From: Nitrososphaeraceae archaeon
GTDB taxonomy: Archaea; Thermoproteota; Nitrososphaeria; Nitrososphaerales; Nitrososphaeraceae
NCBI GenBank assembly: GCA_013114725.1
Contig: QCWD01000001.1
Span: forward strand, 1 to 52,743
Length of the DNA stretch: 52,743 bases
Direction of reading: 5' to 3'
Shown here: piece after piece, positions 16,451-24,882 of the stretch
Numbering within the stretch: the first letter of the stretch is position 1
Layout: each line of letters opens with the position of its first letter
The notes under the pieces: generated by a model
Databases searched by the model: none
Seen by the model: the letters and a program-made list of their open reading frames with translations, nothing else
Told to the model about the DNA's origin: nothing
Position numbers and translations under genes: made by a program

Positions 16451-17644
16451 TCAAAAGATTCTTCGTAATTCATTCCCGACCAAGGCATTAAGAATTTTGG
16501 TTATTCCTTTTATGCCCAAAATTTTTGATATGGCACTTGAATGAAAATCAAAATCTGTTGAATTTGATATTTCATCGAGGTTAGATTTTGATATTGTATC
16601 AAATATTTTATCAATGGCACGGTTATCAAGGCGTTCTATCAATTTTCTAAATAGTAACATCTTTTCAAATTCTGATCCAAATTTTGAAAACCAATTTTTT
16701 TCATAGTCAAACAATTTTTCTTCATGGCCGTGCAAGTATTGAGAAATCGATCGGCCTGCCAAGATACCCCCCATTCCACAAGAATAAATCCCACCTGCGG
16801 TGGTAGGTTTTGTTTGACCTGCTGCGTCTCCAACTATTACATACCTTCCTCTAATAAAGCTAGGTGTGGGACCTGCAACCCATATAGGAGCAAAGATTTT
16901 CCTTATGGTGGAATAAGAACTGCAAATTTCATCAAGATATCGTTTTATTGTAGGAACGACGTTAATTGCATTTCCGGCAACACCAACTTTTGCCTTTCCA
17001 TGGCCTGTTGGAATAACCCAAGCAAAAAATCCAGGGAACCTAACTGAGTCAAACTTTATTCTTATTTTATCAGATTCAAAGTTTTTTGAATATATCTCAT
17101 ATTGAGCAGAAAGTAGTACGCCTTTTCGATTTGTTTGGATCAAAGAAGATATTCCCCTCGCGTCAATAAAAAATTTCGAGGAAAAAATTTCATTGTTTGT
17201 TTTTATAATAAAGTTATGTTTATCATCACTACCTATATTCTGAGGATTATTTGATGAGATATTCTTATCATTATGATTAATAGAAATTACCCTACACATT
17301 GTTTTGATATCTGCACCATTTCTCTGAGCCTGAAAGGCAATTTGCTTATCAAATTCTCTTCTATCTATAATCAGAACTTTTTGGTTTTTTGCTGAAACTG
17401 TGAATTTGTGGTTTAAAGAAGAAATCTCTGCTTCTTTAATATCAGCATATGCCGATTTTATAGATGGTAAAATTCCCAATTCGTTTAATCCTGTCATACT
17501 TATAACGCCTCCACAATGCTCAGGGGTACCAATTTCGTGATCCTCTTCTAGGACACATACTTTAAAACCAGATATAGCGATTTCTCTGGCCGCAAAAAGA
17601 CCAGAAACACTTCCTCCAGCAACTACAACATCATAATTATGCAA
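16451..17644 (-). CDS. Geranylgeranyl reductase family flavoprotein (digeranylgeranylglycerophospholipid reductase-like)
   Basis: FAD enzyme expected to saturate the isoprenoid chains of archaeal membrane lipids (or the quinone tail). The 397 residues begin with an FAD-binding beta-alpha-beta unit (YDVVVAGGSVSGLFAAREIA), followed by EIGTPEHCGGVIS, a GGR-family signature. Later come GFFAWVIPTGHGKAKVGVAG and the second FAD motif YVIVGDAAGQTKPTTAGGI. The nucleotide loop reads GGSVSG rather than GGGPAG. ATG at 17644. Several paralogues are usual in Thaumarchaeota, so the exact substrate is not fixed. Confidence 0.9.
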   Translation of the reverse strand: MHNYDVVVAGGSVSGLFAAREIAISGFKVCVLEEDHEIGTPEHCGGVISMTGLNELGILPSIKSAYADIKEAEISSLNHKFTVSAKNQKVLIIDRREFDKQIAFQAQRNGADIKTMCRVISINHNDKNISSNNPQNIGSDDKHNFIIKTNNEIFSSKFFIDARGISSLIQTNRKGVLLSAQYEIYSKNFESDKIRIKFDSVRFPGFFAWVIPTGHGKAKVGVAGNAINVVPTIKRYLDEICSSYSTIRKIFAPIWVAGPTPSFIRGRYVIVGDAAGQTKPTTAGGIYSCGMGGILAGRSISQYLHGHEEKLFDYEKNWFSKFGSEFEKMLLFRKLIERLDNRAIDKIFDTISKSNLDEISNSTDFDFHSSAISKILGIKGITKILNALVGNELRRIF

Positions 17645-17670
17645 CGTGATATACTAATCTATTTTAATGA

Positions 17671-17680
17671 TTATAATTTA
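17671..17680 (+). promoter_or_regulatory. TATA box of pth2
   Basis: TTATAATTTA is centred about 21-25 bases before a TTG at 17696, the spacing expected for a leaderless or nearly leaderless archaeal transcript. Confidence 0.45.
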
Positions 17681-17695
17681 ATTATTATCAATATA

Positions 17696-18052
17696 TTGAC
17701 AGGTTACAAACAAGCTTTTATTGTCAGAAAAGACCTAGCAATGGGTGTGGGCAAGATTGCTGCACAAGTTGCCCATGCCGCAGTAATCGCTTGTGAAGAA
17801 GTAAAAAGATATAATCAGTCTTGGTTTAATGGTTGGATGAATACAGGACAGGCAAAAATAGTTTTAAAAGTTACAAATCAGACGGAATTAATGGAAATAA
17901 CCAAACTTGCATTTTCGTTTCACCTACCAGTTTCTAAAGTAATAGATAGTGGATTGACGCAAATTCCTCATGGAACTTGGACATGTATTGCAATCGGTCC
18001 TGCTCCAGCTGAGTTGATTGACAAAGTAACGAAAGGTTTAAAACTCTTATGA
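17696..18052 (+). CDS. pth2: Peptidyl-tRNA hydrolase 2
   Basis: Releases peptides from peptidyl-tRNA that has dropped off ribosomes. From TTG at 17696 the protein is 118 residues, the normal Pth2 length, and starts MTGYKQAFIVRKDLAMGVGK followed by IAAQVAHAAV, the conserved active-site region. TGYKQ, GQAKIVLKV and the C-terminal IPHGTWTCIAIGPAP are all family hallmarks. The frame is open back to an ATG at 17639, but that would overlap the divergent reductase gene and add a non-conserved 19-residue segment, and the TATA box at 17671-17680 supports the TTG. Confidence 0.93.
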   Translation: MTGYKQAFIVRKDLAMGVGKIAAQVAHAAVIACEEVKRYNQSWFNGWMNTGQAKIVLKVTNQTELMEITKLAFSFHLPVSKVIDSGLTQIPHGTWTCIAIGPAPAELIDKVTKGLKLL

Positions 18053-18140
18053 GAAAAACATCGGTATAATCTTTTAAAATATGGATGATATTCTTTGTAT
18101 AAAATATCTTGTCGAGTTATAAATAATTTTTAACATGTTA

Positions 18141-18149
18141 TTTTATATC
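18141..18149 (+). promoter_or_regulatory. TATA box for the following small gene
   Basis: TTTTATATC is centred about 26-27 bases before the TTG at 18172, supporting that codon as the translation start rather than the TTG at 18157. Confidence 0.45.
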
Positions 18150-18171
18150 CCTTTTATTGTATAATACTTGT

Positions 18172-18540
18172 TTGGCAAGGACTAGCAGAAAAATTAAGAC
18201 TGGTAAAGAGCAGATTACCCTAGATGGATGGGTGCTTGAAAAGTTCAAAGAAAAATTAAACAAAGTAGTGTTAACTAGTAATAAAATAAACCTGCCAATT
18301 GTGATTTACAAAAGAACTATAGAGGAAAAAGAAGATTGTATAGAAGAAGAGATAGCATCGATTTCTGAAAAGTTCGTTATAGTTCAAATTCTAACTTATG
18401 GTGGTTTTCTTCCCATCACATTCCATGAACAACATATTTTTAATACAGAAGAGTTTGCCCTATGGGTGACAAAGCGTGGAAAGACCATGATGACGTTATG
18501 TCTTGAGAATTTAGATGATGTTTTGGCTACAAAAAATTAA
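18172..18540 (+). CDS. Small protein of unknown function
   Basis: From TTG at 18172 the product is 122 residues and starts MARTSRKIKTGKEQITLDGW; five more residues are open upstream to a TTG at 18157, but the TATA position favours the shorter form. It is a soluble, mixed-charge protein with VLEKFKEKLNKVVLTSNKIN, an acidic stretch (EEKEDCIEEEIASISE) and a C-terminal beta-rich half. I do not recognise a family. It is convergent with pgk. Confidence 0.6.
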   Translation: MARTSRKIKTGKEQITLDGWVLEKFKEKLNKVVLTSNKINLPIVIYKRTIEEKEDCIEEEIASISEKFVIVQILTYGGFLPITFHEQHIFNTEEFALWVTKRGKTMMTLCLENLDDVLATKN

Positions 18541-18586
18541 TGACAAAAATAATAAAGATAAGTTGATTGAATAATCACGATAACAA

Positions 18587-19780
18587 TTATTCCCTGTCCA
18601 ACACTCCTAGTCCCGGCATTTCATCACCAGCCAAAAATCGTAATGTTGCCCCCCCTCCAGTTGATACGTGGGTTACCTCCTTTTCCGAAACTCCAGCTTT
18701 TTTCATAGCCTCCAAAGTATCACCACCACCAATTAAGGTATTTGAACCACGCCAGTAGGCCAATGCCATGCTTTTTGCAATATTAATTGTCCCGTTAGCA
18801 AATTTACTTACTTCGAAAAACCCCATTGGACCGTTCCAAAATAATGTTCCCGAAATATTTTCGCTGATCTCCTTTGAATATATGTTAATTGTCTCGGTTC
18901 CAATATCATATCCAGTCATATCATCAGGAATATTATTTGACACAATTTGGATAGAATGATTTTGTAATGAATTTGAAACAACGTGGTCTACAGGGAGAAT
19001 GATTTTATCGCCGTATTTACTAATAGATTTAGTAACCCAAGGTAAATGTTCCTCATCAACTGGAGACTTTCCGACCTTAAACCCTTTCGCCTTTAAAAAA
19101 GTATATGCTGCGGCTCCCCCCATTAATATCTTATCTGCCTTTGGAAGAAGATTCTCCAATGCTCCGATTTTATCCCTAATCTTTACACCTCCAATTATCA
19201 ATACAAAAGGTTTCTTTGGTTTTTCTTTAATCATAGTCAGATATTCTATTTCCTTTTTAAGGTTAAATCCGGCCAAACGAGTTTTAAATAATATTGCAGA
19301 ACCATATGTAGATGAATGTTTTCTATGAGAAGTGCTAAATCCATCGTTTACATAGACATCTGCAAGGGAGGCAAGTTCAGAGGAAAACTCAGGAGAGTTG
19401 GATTCTTCTTCTTTATAGAATCTCAGATTTTCAAGAAGTAACACATCTGTATTTTTCATTTCTGAGACTTTTTGCTTTACTTGCGGTCCTACACAATCAT
19501 CAACAAAACGCACATTGGTATTTTGTAGAATTTCAGATAATCTTTTAGATACAGGAGCTAATGAAAATGAAATATCACGATTTTTCGGTCTCCCCAAATG
19601 GGATACCAATATTACTTTAGCCATTCTTCTGGTTAGATATTCAATAGTAGGTATAGTCATTCTAATCCTATAGTCTTCGCCGATATTTCCATTTTGTATG
19701 TTTACATTAAAATCAACCCTAACTAGAACTTTTTTACCTTTATAAAATTCATCTGGCATTTTGGATATATCATTTATCAT
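18587..19780 (-). CDS. pgk: Phosphoglycerate kinase
   Basis: Interconverts 3-phosphoglycerate and 1,3-bisphosphoglycerate; in autotrophic thaumarchaea it serves gluconeogenesis. The 397 residues show the full family pattern: VLVRVDFNVNIQNG, IRMTIPTIEYL, VSHLGRPK, then the DVYVNDGFSTSHRKHSS loop and the ATP-binding tail GGGDTLEAMKKAG with HVSTGGGATLRFLAG. ATG at 19780. It diverges from the DUF929 gene with an 84-base gap. Length and motifs are normal. Confidence 0.97.
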   Translation of the reverse strand: MINDISKMPDEFYKGKKVLVRVDFNVNIQNGNIGEDYRIRMTIPTIEYLTRRMAKVILVSHLGRPKNRDISFSLAPVSKRLSEILQNTNVRFVDDCVGPQVKQKVSEMKNTDVLLLENLRFYKEEESNSPEFSSELASLADVYVNDGFSTSHRKHSSTYGSAILFKTRLAGFNLKKEIEYLTMIKEKPKKPFVLIIGGVKIRDKIGALENLLPKADKILMGGAAAYTFLKAKGFKVGKSPVDEEHLPWVTKSISKYGDKIILPVDHVVSNSLQNHSIQIVSNNIPDDMTGYDIGTETINIYSKEISENISGTLFWNGPMGFFEVSKFANGTINIAKSMALAYWRGSNTLIGGGDTLEAMKKAGVSEKEVTHVSTGGGATLRFLAGDEMPGLGVLDRE

Positions 19781-19864
19781 TGATATACATCGAAAATTTG
19801 AAAAGGGTATAATACTTTTTGATTGTTTGAACAGATTAAATAATCCTAAAAAACATCAATATCT

Positions 19865-20485
19865 ATGTCAGAAAATTTTATCCCTAAAAATGTTTTTGGA
19901 AAGTTTATGCATATTACAGATACTCAGTGGAAGTTACCAAGTAAAAAATCACTCGTTTTCTTTTTAGGTGCAGGTTTTTGTCCGTATTGTGCTACTCAAA
20001 GATGGGCGATTGTAGAAGCGTTAAAAAACTTTGGACAATGGAATAATCTTGTTGAAGAAAGAAGTGCTTCCGTGGAAGAAAAATTTGTAAATGTCCCTAC
20101 ATTTAGTTTTGCAAAGGCCACGTTTGAAAGTGAACTAATCGAATTTATTGGACGTGAAACGGCAGATAGAAATTTTGATCCGCTTCAGGAATTAAATATC
20201 GATGACCAGAATATTTTGGATGTATATAATCCAGACAACATGATACCTTTTTTATTGATTGATGGACAATATATGAGGTTTGGGAGCAGTATTAAACCAG
20301 AATTACTTCAAAATATTGGCCACGATACCGTAAGAAATGAGATAAGTTTGGAGAAGTCAGAGATTGGAAAGATGATAAGAGAGGAAACAAAAAACATTAC
20401 GACCCTGATATGCAAGTGCGTTAGCGATAAATCTGATATCTGTAAAAGTATGGAAATAATTGAAAAAAGAAATGAAATAAATTAA
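19865..20485 (+). CDS. DUF929 family thioredoxin-like protein (CPYC)
   Basis: 206 residues with a thioredoxin-fold look: SLVFFLGAGFCPYCATQRWA carries a glutaredoxin-type CPYC active site at Cys39-Cys42, followed by a long variable middle (VPTFSFAKATFESELIEFIG) and FLLIDGQYMRFGS, a cis-Pro-like strand region. DUF929 proteins of this kind are common in Thaumarchaeota and Crenarchaeota and are usually exported or membrane-linked; this copy has no signal peptide. It is probably a thiol-disulfide protein. A C-terminal CKCVSDKSDIC segment adds three more Cys. Its stop overlaps the rpl10e stop. Confidence 0.82.
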   Translation: MSENFIPKNVFGKFMHITDTQWKLPSKKSLVFFLGAGFCPYCATQRWAIVEALKNFGQWNNLVEERSASVEEKFVNVPTFSFAKATFESELIEFIGRETADRNFDPLQELNIDDQNILDVYNPDNMIPFLLIDGQYMRFGSSIKPELLQNIGHDTVRNEISLEKSEIGKMIREETKNITTLICKCVSDKSDICKSMEIIEKRNEIN

Positions 20486-20988
20486 TTTTTAAATTCACTT
20501 ATTCGCACATTGGTAGGACAGCCAAGTTTTGATGAGGCGACTTTGAATCCTTCCTTTGCGAGAGCTAAATTTGATTTGCTAACATGTGCTTCCAAAATGA
20601 CCTGTCCGGGCTTCACTCTTGCAGCAAGACCAGTAGCTTTACCAAAAGCCCTTCTCATACCTTCTTGCAAACGGTCTGCCCCGGCTGTTGCGATCATCTT
20701 ATTTTCACGGAGTAAGACGTGTGGATATACACGCAGGATAGAGAAAAAACTGGTGTCACCAGCTTGTGCCATCCTTTTGTTGGCAGCCAATCTTGCTGCT
20801 TCAAGAGCGTTATGTCGTATCTGGATATTTTCAGTAACTAACAACTCTAGTTTATAATCATAGTCCTGTTTGGCCTGTCCAGAAGCAAATTTTGCAATTT
20901 TGATTTGAGGTTTTCCTGCTATGTACTCTTTTCGTACATACGGCATTCCTTTTGGTTCTCTATAATTGACACCTTTCATCTTATTCAC
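20482..20988 (-). CDS. rpl10e: Ribosomal protein L10e (uL16)
   Basis: Large-subunit protein at the tRNA path. The 168 residues contain YREPKGMPYVRKEYIAGKPQ, LEAARLAANKRMA, FFSILRVYPHVLLRENK and GRAFGKATGLAARVKPGQVI-type sequence (here MRRAFGKATGLAARVKPGQ), typical of archaeal L10e. ATG at 20988 gives MNKMKGVNYR; the second ATG (20979) begins right after the predicted transcription start and may be used instead. Convergent with DUF929, with stop codons sharing two bases. Confidence 0.97.
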   Translation of the reverse strand: MNKMKGVNYREPKGMPYVRKEYIAGKPQIKIAKFASGQAKQDYDYKLELLVTENIQIRHNALEAARLAANKRMAQAGDTSFFSILRVYPHVLLRENKMIATAGADRLQEGMRRAFGKATGLAARVKPGQVILEAHVSKSNLALAKEGFKVASSKLGCPTNVRISEFKN

Positions 20989-21004
20989 AACTATTAAATT
21001 TAAT

Positions 21005-21012
21005 ATTTAAAT
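21005..21012. promoter_or_regulatory. Palindromic TATA element between rpl10e and endA
   Basis: ATTTAAAT reads the same on both strands and lies in the 51-base gap between two divergent genes. It is 28 bases before the endA ATG and 26 bases before the second rpl10e ATG (20979), measured to its near edge in each case, so one TATA could serve both. Position and symmetry are visible; use by both genes is inferred. Confidence 0.4.
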
Positions 21013-21039
21013 TGCTTAGTTTTCTCTGATTTAATCGTT

Positions 21040-21645
21040 ATGTCCCCAGATAAAAAGACGGACCTTGCAGAAAAAAAGCTTGACCTTATCGATTCTGAAT
21101 TTGAAAACATCGTCATTGAAGCAAGAATAGATAAAAAAAACAAGATGGTAAAAGTATCAGACAAAAAAAATCAGGACCAACTAAGAACTAAGGGATATGG
21201 TGAGAATTTCAAAAAAGAATATCTATTGTATTATTATGAGGCGTTATATCTTCTTTTTATTAAGAAACTTGTTATTAAAAATTCAAAGAATCTAGAGTTA
21301 TCGTTTACTGGACTGCTAAAGATTCTACTAAAATGGGATAAAAATATTTTTTCCAGATTTTTGATATATCGAGACCTTAGAAGTCGAGGATATGTTGTAA
21401 AAGATGGATTTGGATTTGGGATTGATTTTAGGGTGTATGATAGGGGAGAGCACAATTTAAGACCTGCAAAATATGTTGTATTTGGGATAAATGAAGGCAT
21501 TGAACTTTCTATATCTAGTTTATCCAACAACATCAAGGAAATTGAGAAAATGGGGAAAGAAGGTATTATCGCAGTGATTGAGCGTAGAGGTGAAATAATT
21601 TATTACAAAATAAATAAGGCTTGTTTTAGAGAACTTGAAAAATAA
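21040..21645 (+). CDS. endA: tRNA-splicing endonuclease
   Basis: Cuts introns from pre-tRNA at bulge-helix-bulge sites. The 201 residues have the catalytic-domain pattern: FLIYRDLRSRGYVVKDGFGF, then GIDFRVYDRGEHNLRPAKYV and the C-terminal VIERRGEIIYYKI. The conserved Tyr (in FRVY, residue 133), a His at 138 and Lys190 are candidates for the Tyr-His-Lys triad, although the His sits a few residues earlier than in the best-known archaeal enzymes. Size fits the single-domain archaeal class or a subunit of a heteromeric enzyme. ATG at 21040. Confidence 0.9.
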   Translation: MSPDKKTDLAEKKLDLIDSEFENIVIEARIDKKNKMVKVSDKKNQDQLRTKGYGENFKKEYLLYYYEALYLLFIKKLVIKNSKNLELSFTGLLKILLKWDKNIFSRFLIYRDLRSRGYVVKDGFGFGIDFRVYDRGEHNLRPAKYVVFGINEGIELSISSLSNNIKEIEKMGKEGIIAVIERRGEIIYYKINKACFRELEK

Positions 21646-21832
21646 ATATCATTTTAAAGTTAAAATTTTATATGTTCTTAAATTAAATTGAATTGATCTG
21701 CATGAAAATGAAGATTACGATAGTCCCCCTATTATAAGCACATTGATGCTTTAAAATGAAGAGAAACCGGACTACTGAATCATGCAGAAAAAAAAACAGA
21801 ATTTATCGGTACATTTTGTTGTGATTAGAAAT

Positions 21833-21908
21833 TGCTCCGACCGGGATTTGAACCCGGGATCGTCGCCTTGAGAGGGCGAAATGCTTAACCGAACTACACC
21901 ATCGGAGC
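21833..21908 (-). tRNA. tRNA-Glu (anticodon CTC)
   Basis: On the minus strand a 76-base cloverleaf: acceptor GCTCCGA pairs with TCGGAGC, anticodon stem TCGCC/GGCGA holds loop CTCTCAA with anticodon CTC (21870-21872), and T arm CCGGG/CCCGG surrounds TTCAAAT. Discriminator A, no encoded CCA, no intron. It stands alone between endA and a small zinc-ribbon gene. Confidence 0.95.
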
Positions 21909-22146
21909 TTGCCAGTATCAAAACCAAGGTTATCAGATTTATTTATATTAATCTTGTTGTTTAAAAATGGAAAAACCATAAATTTGAAAATCGTTATTAT
22001 TTTGCGGATATATTATTAATGCCTCAAATATCCATCAAACCTTTGTTTATGAGACTATGTTATAAAATTGGAAGTTCCAATCGTATAAAGATTTGAATTT
22101 TATAGTTTAATACAGAAGTTTTATCAAAATATGTGATTAAAGGTGG

Positions 22147-22398
22147 TCAAACTGCAATCACTGCAGGTTGCTCTATTGTTTCTACAATTCCACCTTTCTT
22201 AGTTCTGGCACGTAATTTAGCTTTATATTTTAAATTACGTGGTTTAGTTCTCAAACGATAACCACAACACGGACACCATAGTCCGTCCCATTTGATGAAA
22301 ATCTCACATATTTGGCAGCGTTTTTGGCCGCTTGCATACCTGCCAGAGCCAACTGGTTTTTGGGCTTTATGGCGTATACATATACCTTTGCATGTCAT
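22147..22398 (-). CDS. Small Cys-rich zinc-ribbon protein (thaumarchaeal type)
   Basis: 83 residues with several Cys: TCKGICIRH, then KRCQICEIFIKWDGLWCPCC followed by GYRLRTKPRNLKYKAKLRAR. The CxxC pair plus CPCC make a zinc ribbon, and the strongly basic tail would suit RNA or DNA binding. The sequence looks like the small ribbon proteins found widely in Thaumarchaeota, often in several copies; no function is established to my knowledge. ATG at 22398. It has its own AT-rich upstream region. Confidence 0.75.
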   Translation of the reverse strand: MTCKGICIRHKAQKPVGSGRYASGQKRCQICEIFIKWDGLWCPCCGYRLRTKPRNLKYKAKLRARTKKGGIVETIEQPAVIAV

Positions 22399-22507
22399 AG
22401 CATATATATTTTGGAATTGCTAGTATTTAAATATGTACAAATATCGATTATTATTTTATCATTATGACATATTAATTATAATATAAAAGAAAAAAAATAG
22501 TAAAATT

Positions 22508-22762
22508 CTATTGAACTGTTATATTATTTGCATGAAACGGTTCGTTCATTGCTAGATATTCTTCGACTTTCATTTTAATATCATCAGGTTCAGTGTCTTC
22601 CATTCCAGAAAAGCCACTGCTAAATGATATTTTATTCCCAGAAATGGATACGTTAGTAACTTCCATATCAGCGTAAACATTTGCAAGTTCTGTTACCCAA
22701 TCCTGAGCTTCTTGTTGATCGAATCCATTTGTTTCAATTGTTACATTATACATCTTGGTCAT
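22508..22762 (-). CDS. Small acidic protein of unknown function
   Basis: 84 residues, acidic, alpha/beta in appearance: MYNVTIETNGFDQQEAQDWV at the start and a C-terminal EDTEPDDIKMKVEEYLAMNE. No Cys motif, no membrane segment. ATG at 22762 or Met4 may be the start. It lies upstream of the zinc-ribbon gene with a 109-base gap. I do not recognise the family. Confidence 0.6.
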   Translation of the reverse strand: MTKMYNVTIETNGFDQQEAQDWVTELANVYADMEVTNVSISGNKISFSSGFSGMEDTEPDDIKMKVEEYLAMNEPFHANNITVQ

Positions 22763-22842
22763 TCGAATACACCAAAATATTCTTCCTGATAGTTATTAAT
22801 AAATCTGCCTAATATAATAGAAATCGAATTATTTGCTAAAAA

Positions 22843-23007
22843 TTAATCTTTTTCATCAAAACCCCAATGTTTTACAAGTTCCTTTTCAAACTTTGAAAAC
22901 TGTTCATCACTTAGCGATTCTCCACAATTTTTGCATGTAGGAACAACAGTCATTCCTTGTAATTTAAAAGATACATCGTAGAAATGAACTGAACCACAGT
23001 TACACAT
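22843..23007 (-). CDS. Very small zinc-ribbon-type protein (54 residues)
   Basis: A short minus-strand frame from ATG at 23007 to TAA at 22843: MCNCGSVHFYDVSFKLQGMT, then VVPTCKNCGESLSDEQFSKF and EKELVKHWGFDEKD. The CxC near the N-terminus and the CxxC 23 residues later form one likely zinc site. Clean start, clean stop and protein-like composition in an AT-rich gap argue that it is a real gene. Function unknown. It lies 80 bases upstream of the 84-residue gene on the same strand. Confidence 0.65.
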   Translation of the reverse strand: MCNCGSVHFYDVSFKLQGMTVVPTCKNCGESLSDEQFSKFEKELVKHWGFDEKD

Positions 23008-23088
23008 TTTATAATGAAAATAATTTTACCTTCATATATTAAGTTTTTATTTTATGTTCCATGCTTGTTCTTTATGATAATATGATGT

Positions 23089-24210
23089 TTGACCTACAAA
23101 CATTTATCAAATACATCGTATTTAAAAAAAATAATGTATAATATAAGAATCTATGAAGGTGTAAACAATACTGACTTTTCATTATTAGTAATGATGTTAA
23201 TTTCGATTGCTGGATTAACAATGACATATCAATTCAATGATGCATTTGGTGAGGATAATAACTGGTATGTTGGCGAAGGGGTAAAACAAGGAATGTGGGT
23301 TAAATACGGAGTCAGTTATTTTGAAACAAATGATGGAAGACAATTTGATTTGTTAATACATTTTAAAGAACAGGATGCGAATGGAAATTGGATAGCTCCA
23401 GTATGGGTTCAAGACCAAGGTCGTGTATATAACGGAACATTTATCCTAAGTACTTTGGATTTGACAGCACTAGGGACTTCTTCAGTATCAAAAGACCTGG
23501 CACCGTATAGAAATGCTTATAAAAGTTCCCTTCAGTGGCTTTCTGCATTTGTTGCGAAACCAGGACTTTCTTTAGGTGCTGGTTCATGGGGTAAAATTGC
23601 ATCAATTGGAGGTTCAGAAATTAAACCTTCTGGAACGCAAGAGATTCAAGTGCCTGGATTTCCAGAGAAAATAAAAACAACGCTAATTAGTTATTACAAA
23701 GGTGTTGAAAATAAAATATGGATATTAAATGAATTTCCATATCCTGTTATGGCATCTACATTTTCAGATGTAACCACCGGTTCTCCGCCTTCACAATTTC
23801 AGTTTATTTTACAAGGTACTGGTGTTGGAGAACCTCCAATTCCAGTTGAGACGGAATTTACCGTCAAACCACCTGTTATTCAAAGAACCGAAAGAGGATC
23901 ATACTTTATTAAATTGGAATGGAGTCCAGAAACAATATTAAAAGATATACCAACTGATTTTACTGTAACCGTAACTGACAGTACTCAATTTCCATTAACA
24001 AATGTTGGATATAACTTTAAAATTACAAACAAAAACAATACAGTAATATCTAACCTAGTCAATCAATTTGCACCCAATGGAATAGATACAATACCAATAT
24101 CATTTAATGCGACCGGACCGATTAAAGTTGATGTTTTGATAAATAGTGTAAACGGTGTGACCACTGGACCTTTCTTGGAACAGTCAAAAATTGACCTATA
24201 TGTAAAATAG
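23089..24210 (+). CDS. Exported or membrane-anchored protein of unknown function
   Basis: Up to 373 residues. A hydrophobic helix (FSLLVMMLISIAGLTMTYQF, about 30-50) is a signal or anchor, followed by an extracellular-looking, beta-rich body: WYVGEGVKQGMWVKYGVSYF, then a Gly/Ser-rich middle and a C-terminal beta-sandwich-like part (YFIKLEWSPETILKDIPTDF) with several N-glycosylation-type sites. Proteins of this layout are frequent in Thaumarchaeota, but I know no function. TTG at 23089 gives the longest frame; ATG at 23134 (MYNIRIYEG) is an equally good start. Confidence 0.7.
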   Translation: MTYKHLSNTSYLKKIMYNIRIYEGVNNTDFSLLVMMLISIAGLTMTYQFNDAFGEDNNWYVGEGVKQGMWVKYGVSYFETNDGRQFDLLIHFKEQDANGNWIAPVWVQDQGRVYNGTFILSTLDLTALGTSSVSKDLAPYRNAYKSSLQWLSAFVAKPGLSLGAGSWGKIASIGGSEIKPSGTQEIQVPGFPEKIKTTLISYYKGVENKIWILNEFPYPVMASTFSDVTTGSPPSQFQFILQGTGVGEPPIPVETEFTVKPPVIQRTERGSYFIKLEWSPETILKDIPTDFTVTVTDSTQFPLTNVGYNFKITNKNNTVISNLVNQFAPNGIDTIPISFNATGPIKVDVLINSVNGVTTGPFLEQSKIDLYVK

Positions 24211-24245
24211 GAATTGAATGGATTGTAAAAACAAACAAATACTTT

Positions 24246-24761
24246 TTATTTATTTTTTTCAAAATAAAATATATCTCTGATAATCCAATTCATCAAGGAA
24301 ACTATTTCGGGATTTATTTTACACCAGATATGAACAGACCCAGGCATTATTTCTATTCTTCCGTCTTTTAGAACAATACGAATTCCCTCCTTTCCTTCAT
24401 ACATATAGGCATCTGTAATGGAGACATTTCCAATGATTTGAGATATTCTTTCCTTTATTAGGTCTCTCTGGATTGGAAACTTTTTTCTAAATTTATCGTA
24501 AATGATTCCCATATTTTCAGTTCCATAACTATTTAAATTGAAAATTTTTTGAGAATCTGGAAAATGCAATTGCAGGTCAAGCCCATGTCTTTTTCCCACA
24601 AACGAGGTAATCTCATTAATTTTATTAAAAACAAGATAGATATTTTTGTTAAGCAACGACCGTATAACATTTTCGTTAAGGTCGAAATTTACTTTCAAGT
24701 CAGAAAGAACACTGGAAAAAACAGAATCCTGATAACTTGCTTGATTGTCCTCAGATGCCAT
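24246..24761 (-). CDS. Protein of unknown function
   Basis: 171 residues, soluble, with no motif I recognise. Segments include FDLNENVIRSLLNKNIYLVF, a basic middle around KFRKKFPIQRDLIKERI, and a C-terminal GIRIVLKDGRIEIMPGSVHI that resembles a small beta-sheet domain. ATG at 24761. Convergent with the exported-protein gene (35-base gap). Codon use is as AT-rich as its neighbours. It begins a run of unrecognised genes. Confidence 0.6.
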   Translation of the reverse strand: MASEDNQASYQDSVFSSVLSDLKVNFDLNENVIRSLLNKNIYLVFNKINEITSFVGKRHGLDLQLHFPDSQKIFNLNSYGTENMGIIYDKFRKKFPIQRDLIKERISQIIGNVSITDAYMYEGKEGIRIVLKDGRIEIMPGSVHIWCKINPEIVSLMNWIIRDIFYFEKNK

Positions 24762-24882
24762 AATTTTAATAAAAAAAATGGTTAATTTAATATATATCTA
24801 TTAATAATTTGAAAATAGAAAATATACAATAAAAATTTTGATTTTTATAATGCTTAAAAAGATCATAAAACACCGTATTATT

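Noticed and set aside
21690-21790. Possible C/D box sRNA (ATGAAGA and CTGA-like elements before tRNA-Glu)
   Set aside because: The boxes are degenerate and spacing does not fit the archaeal C/D'/C'/D pattern; AT-rich chance matches are likely.
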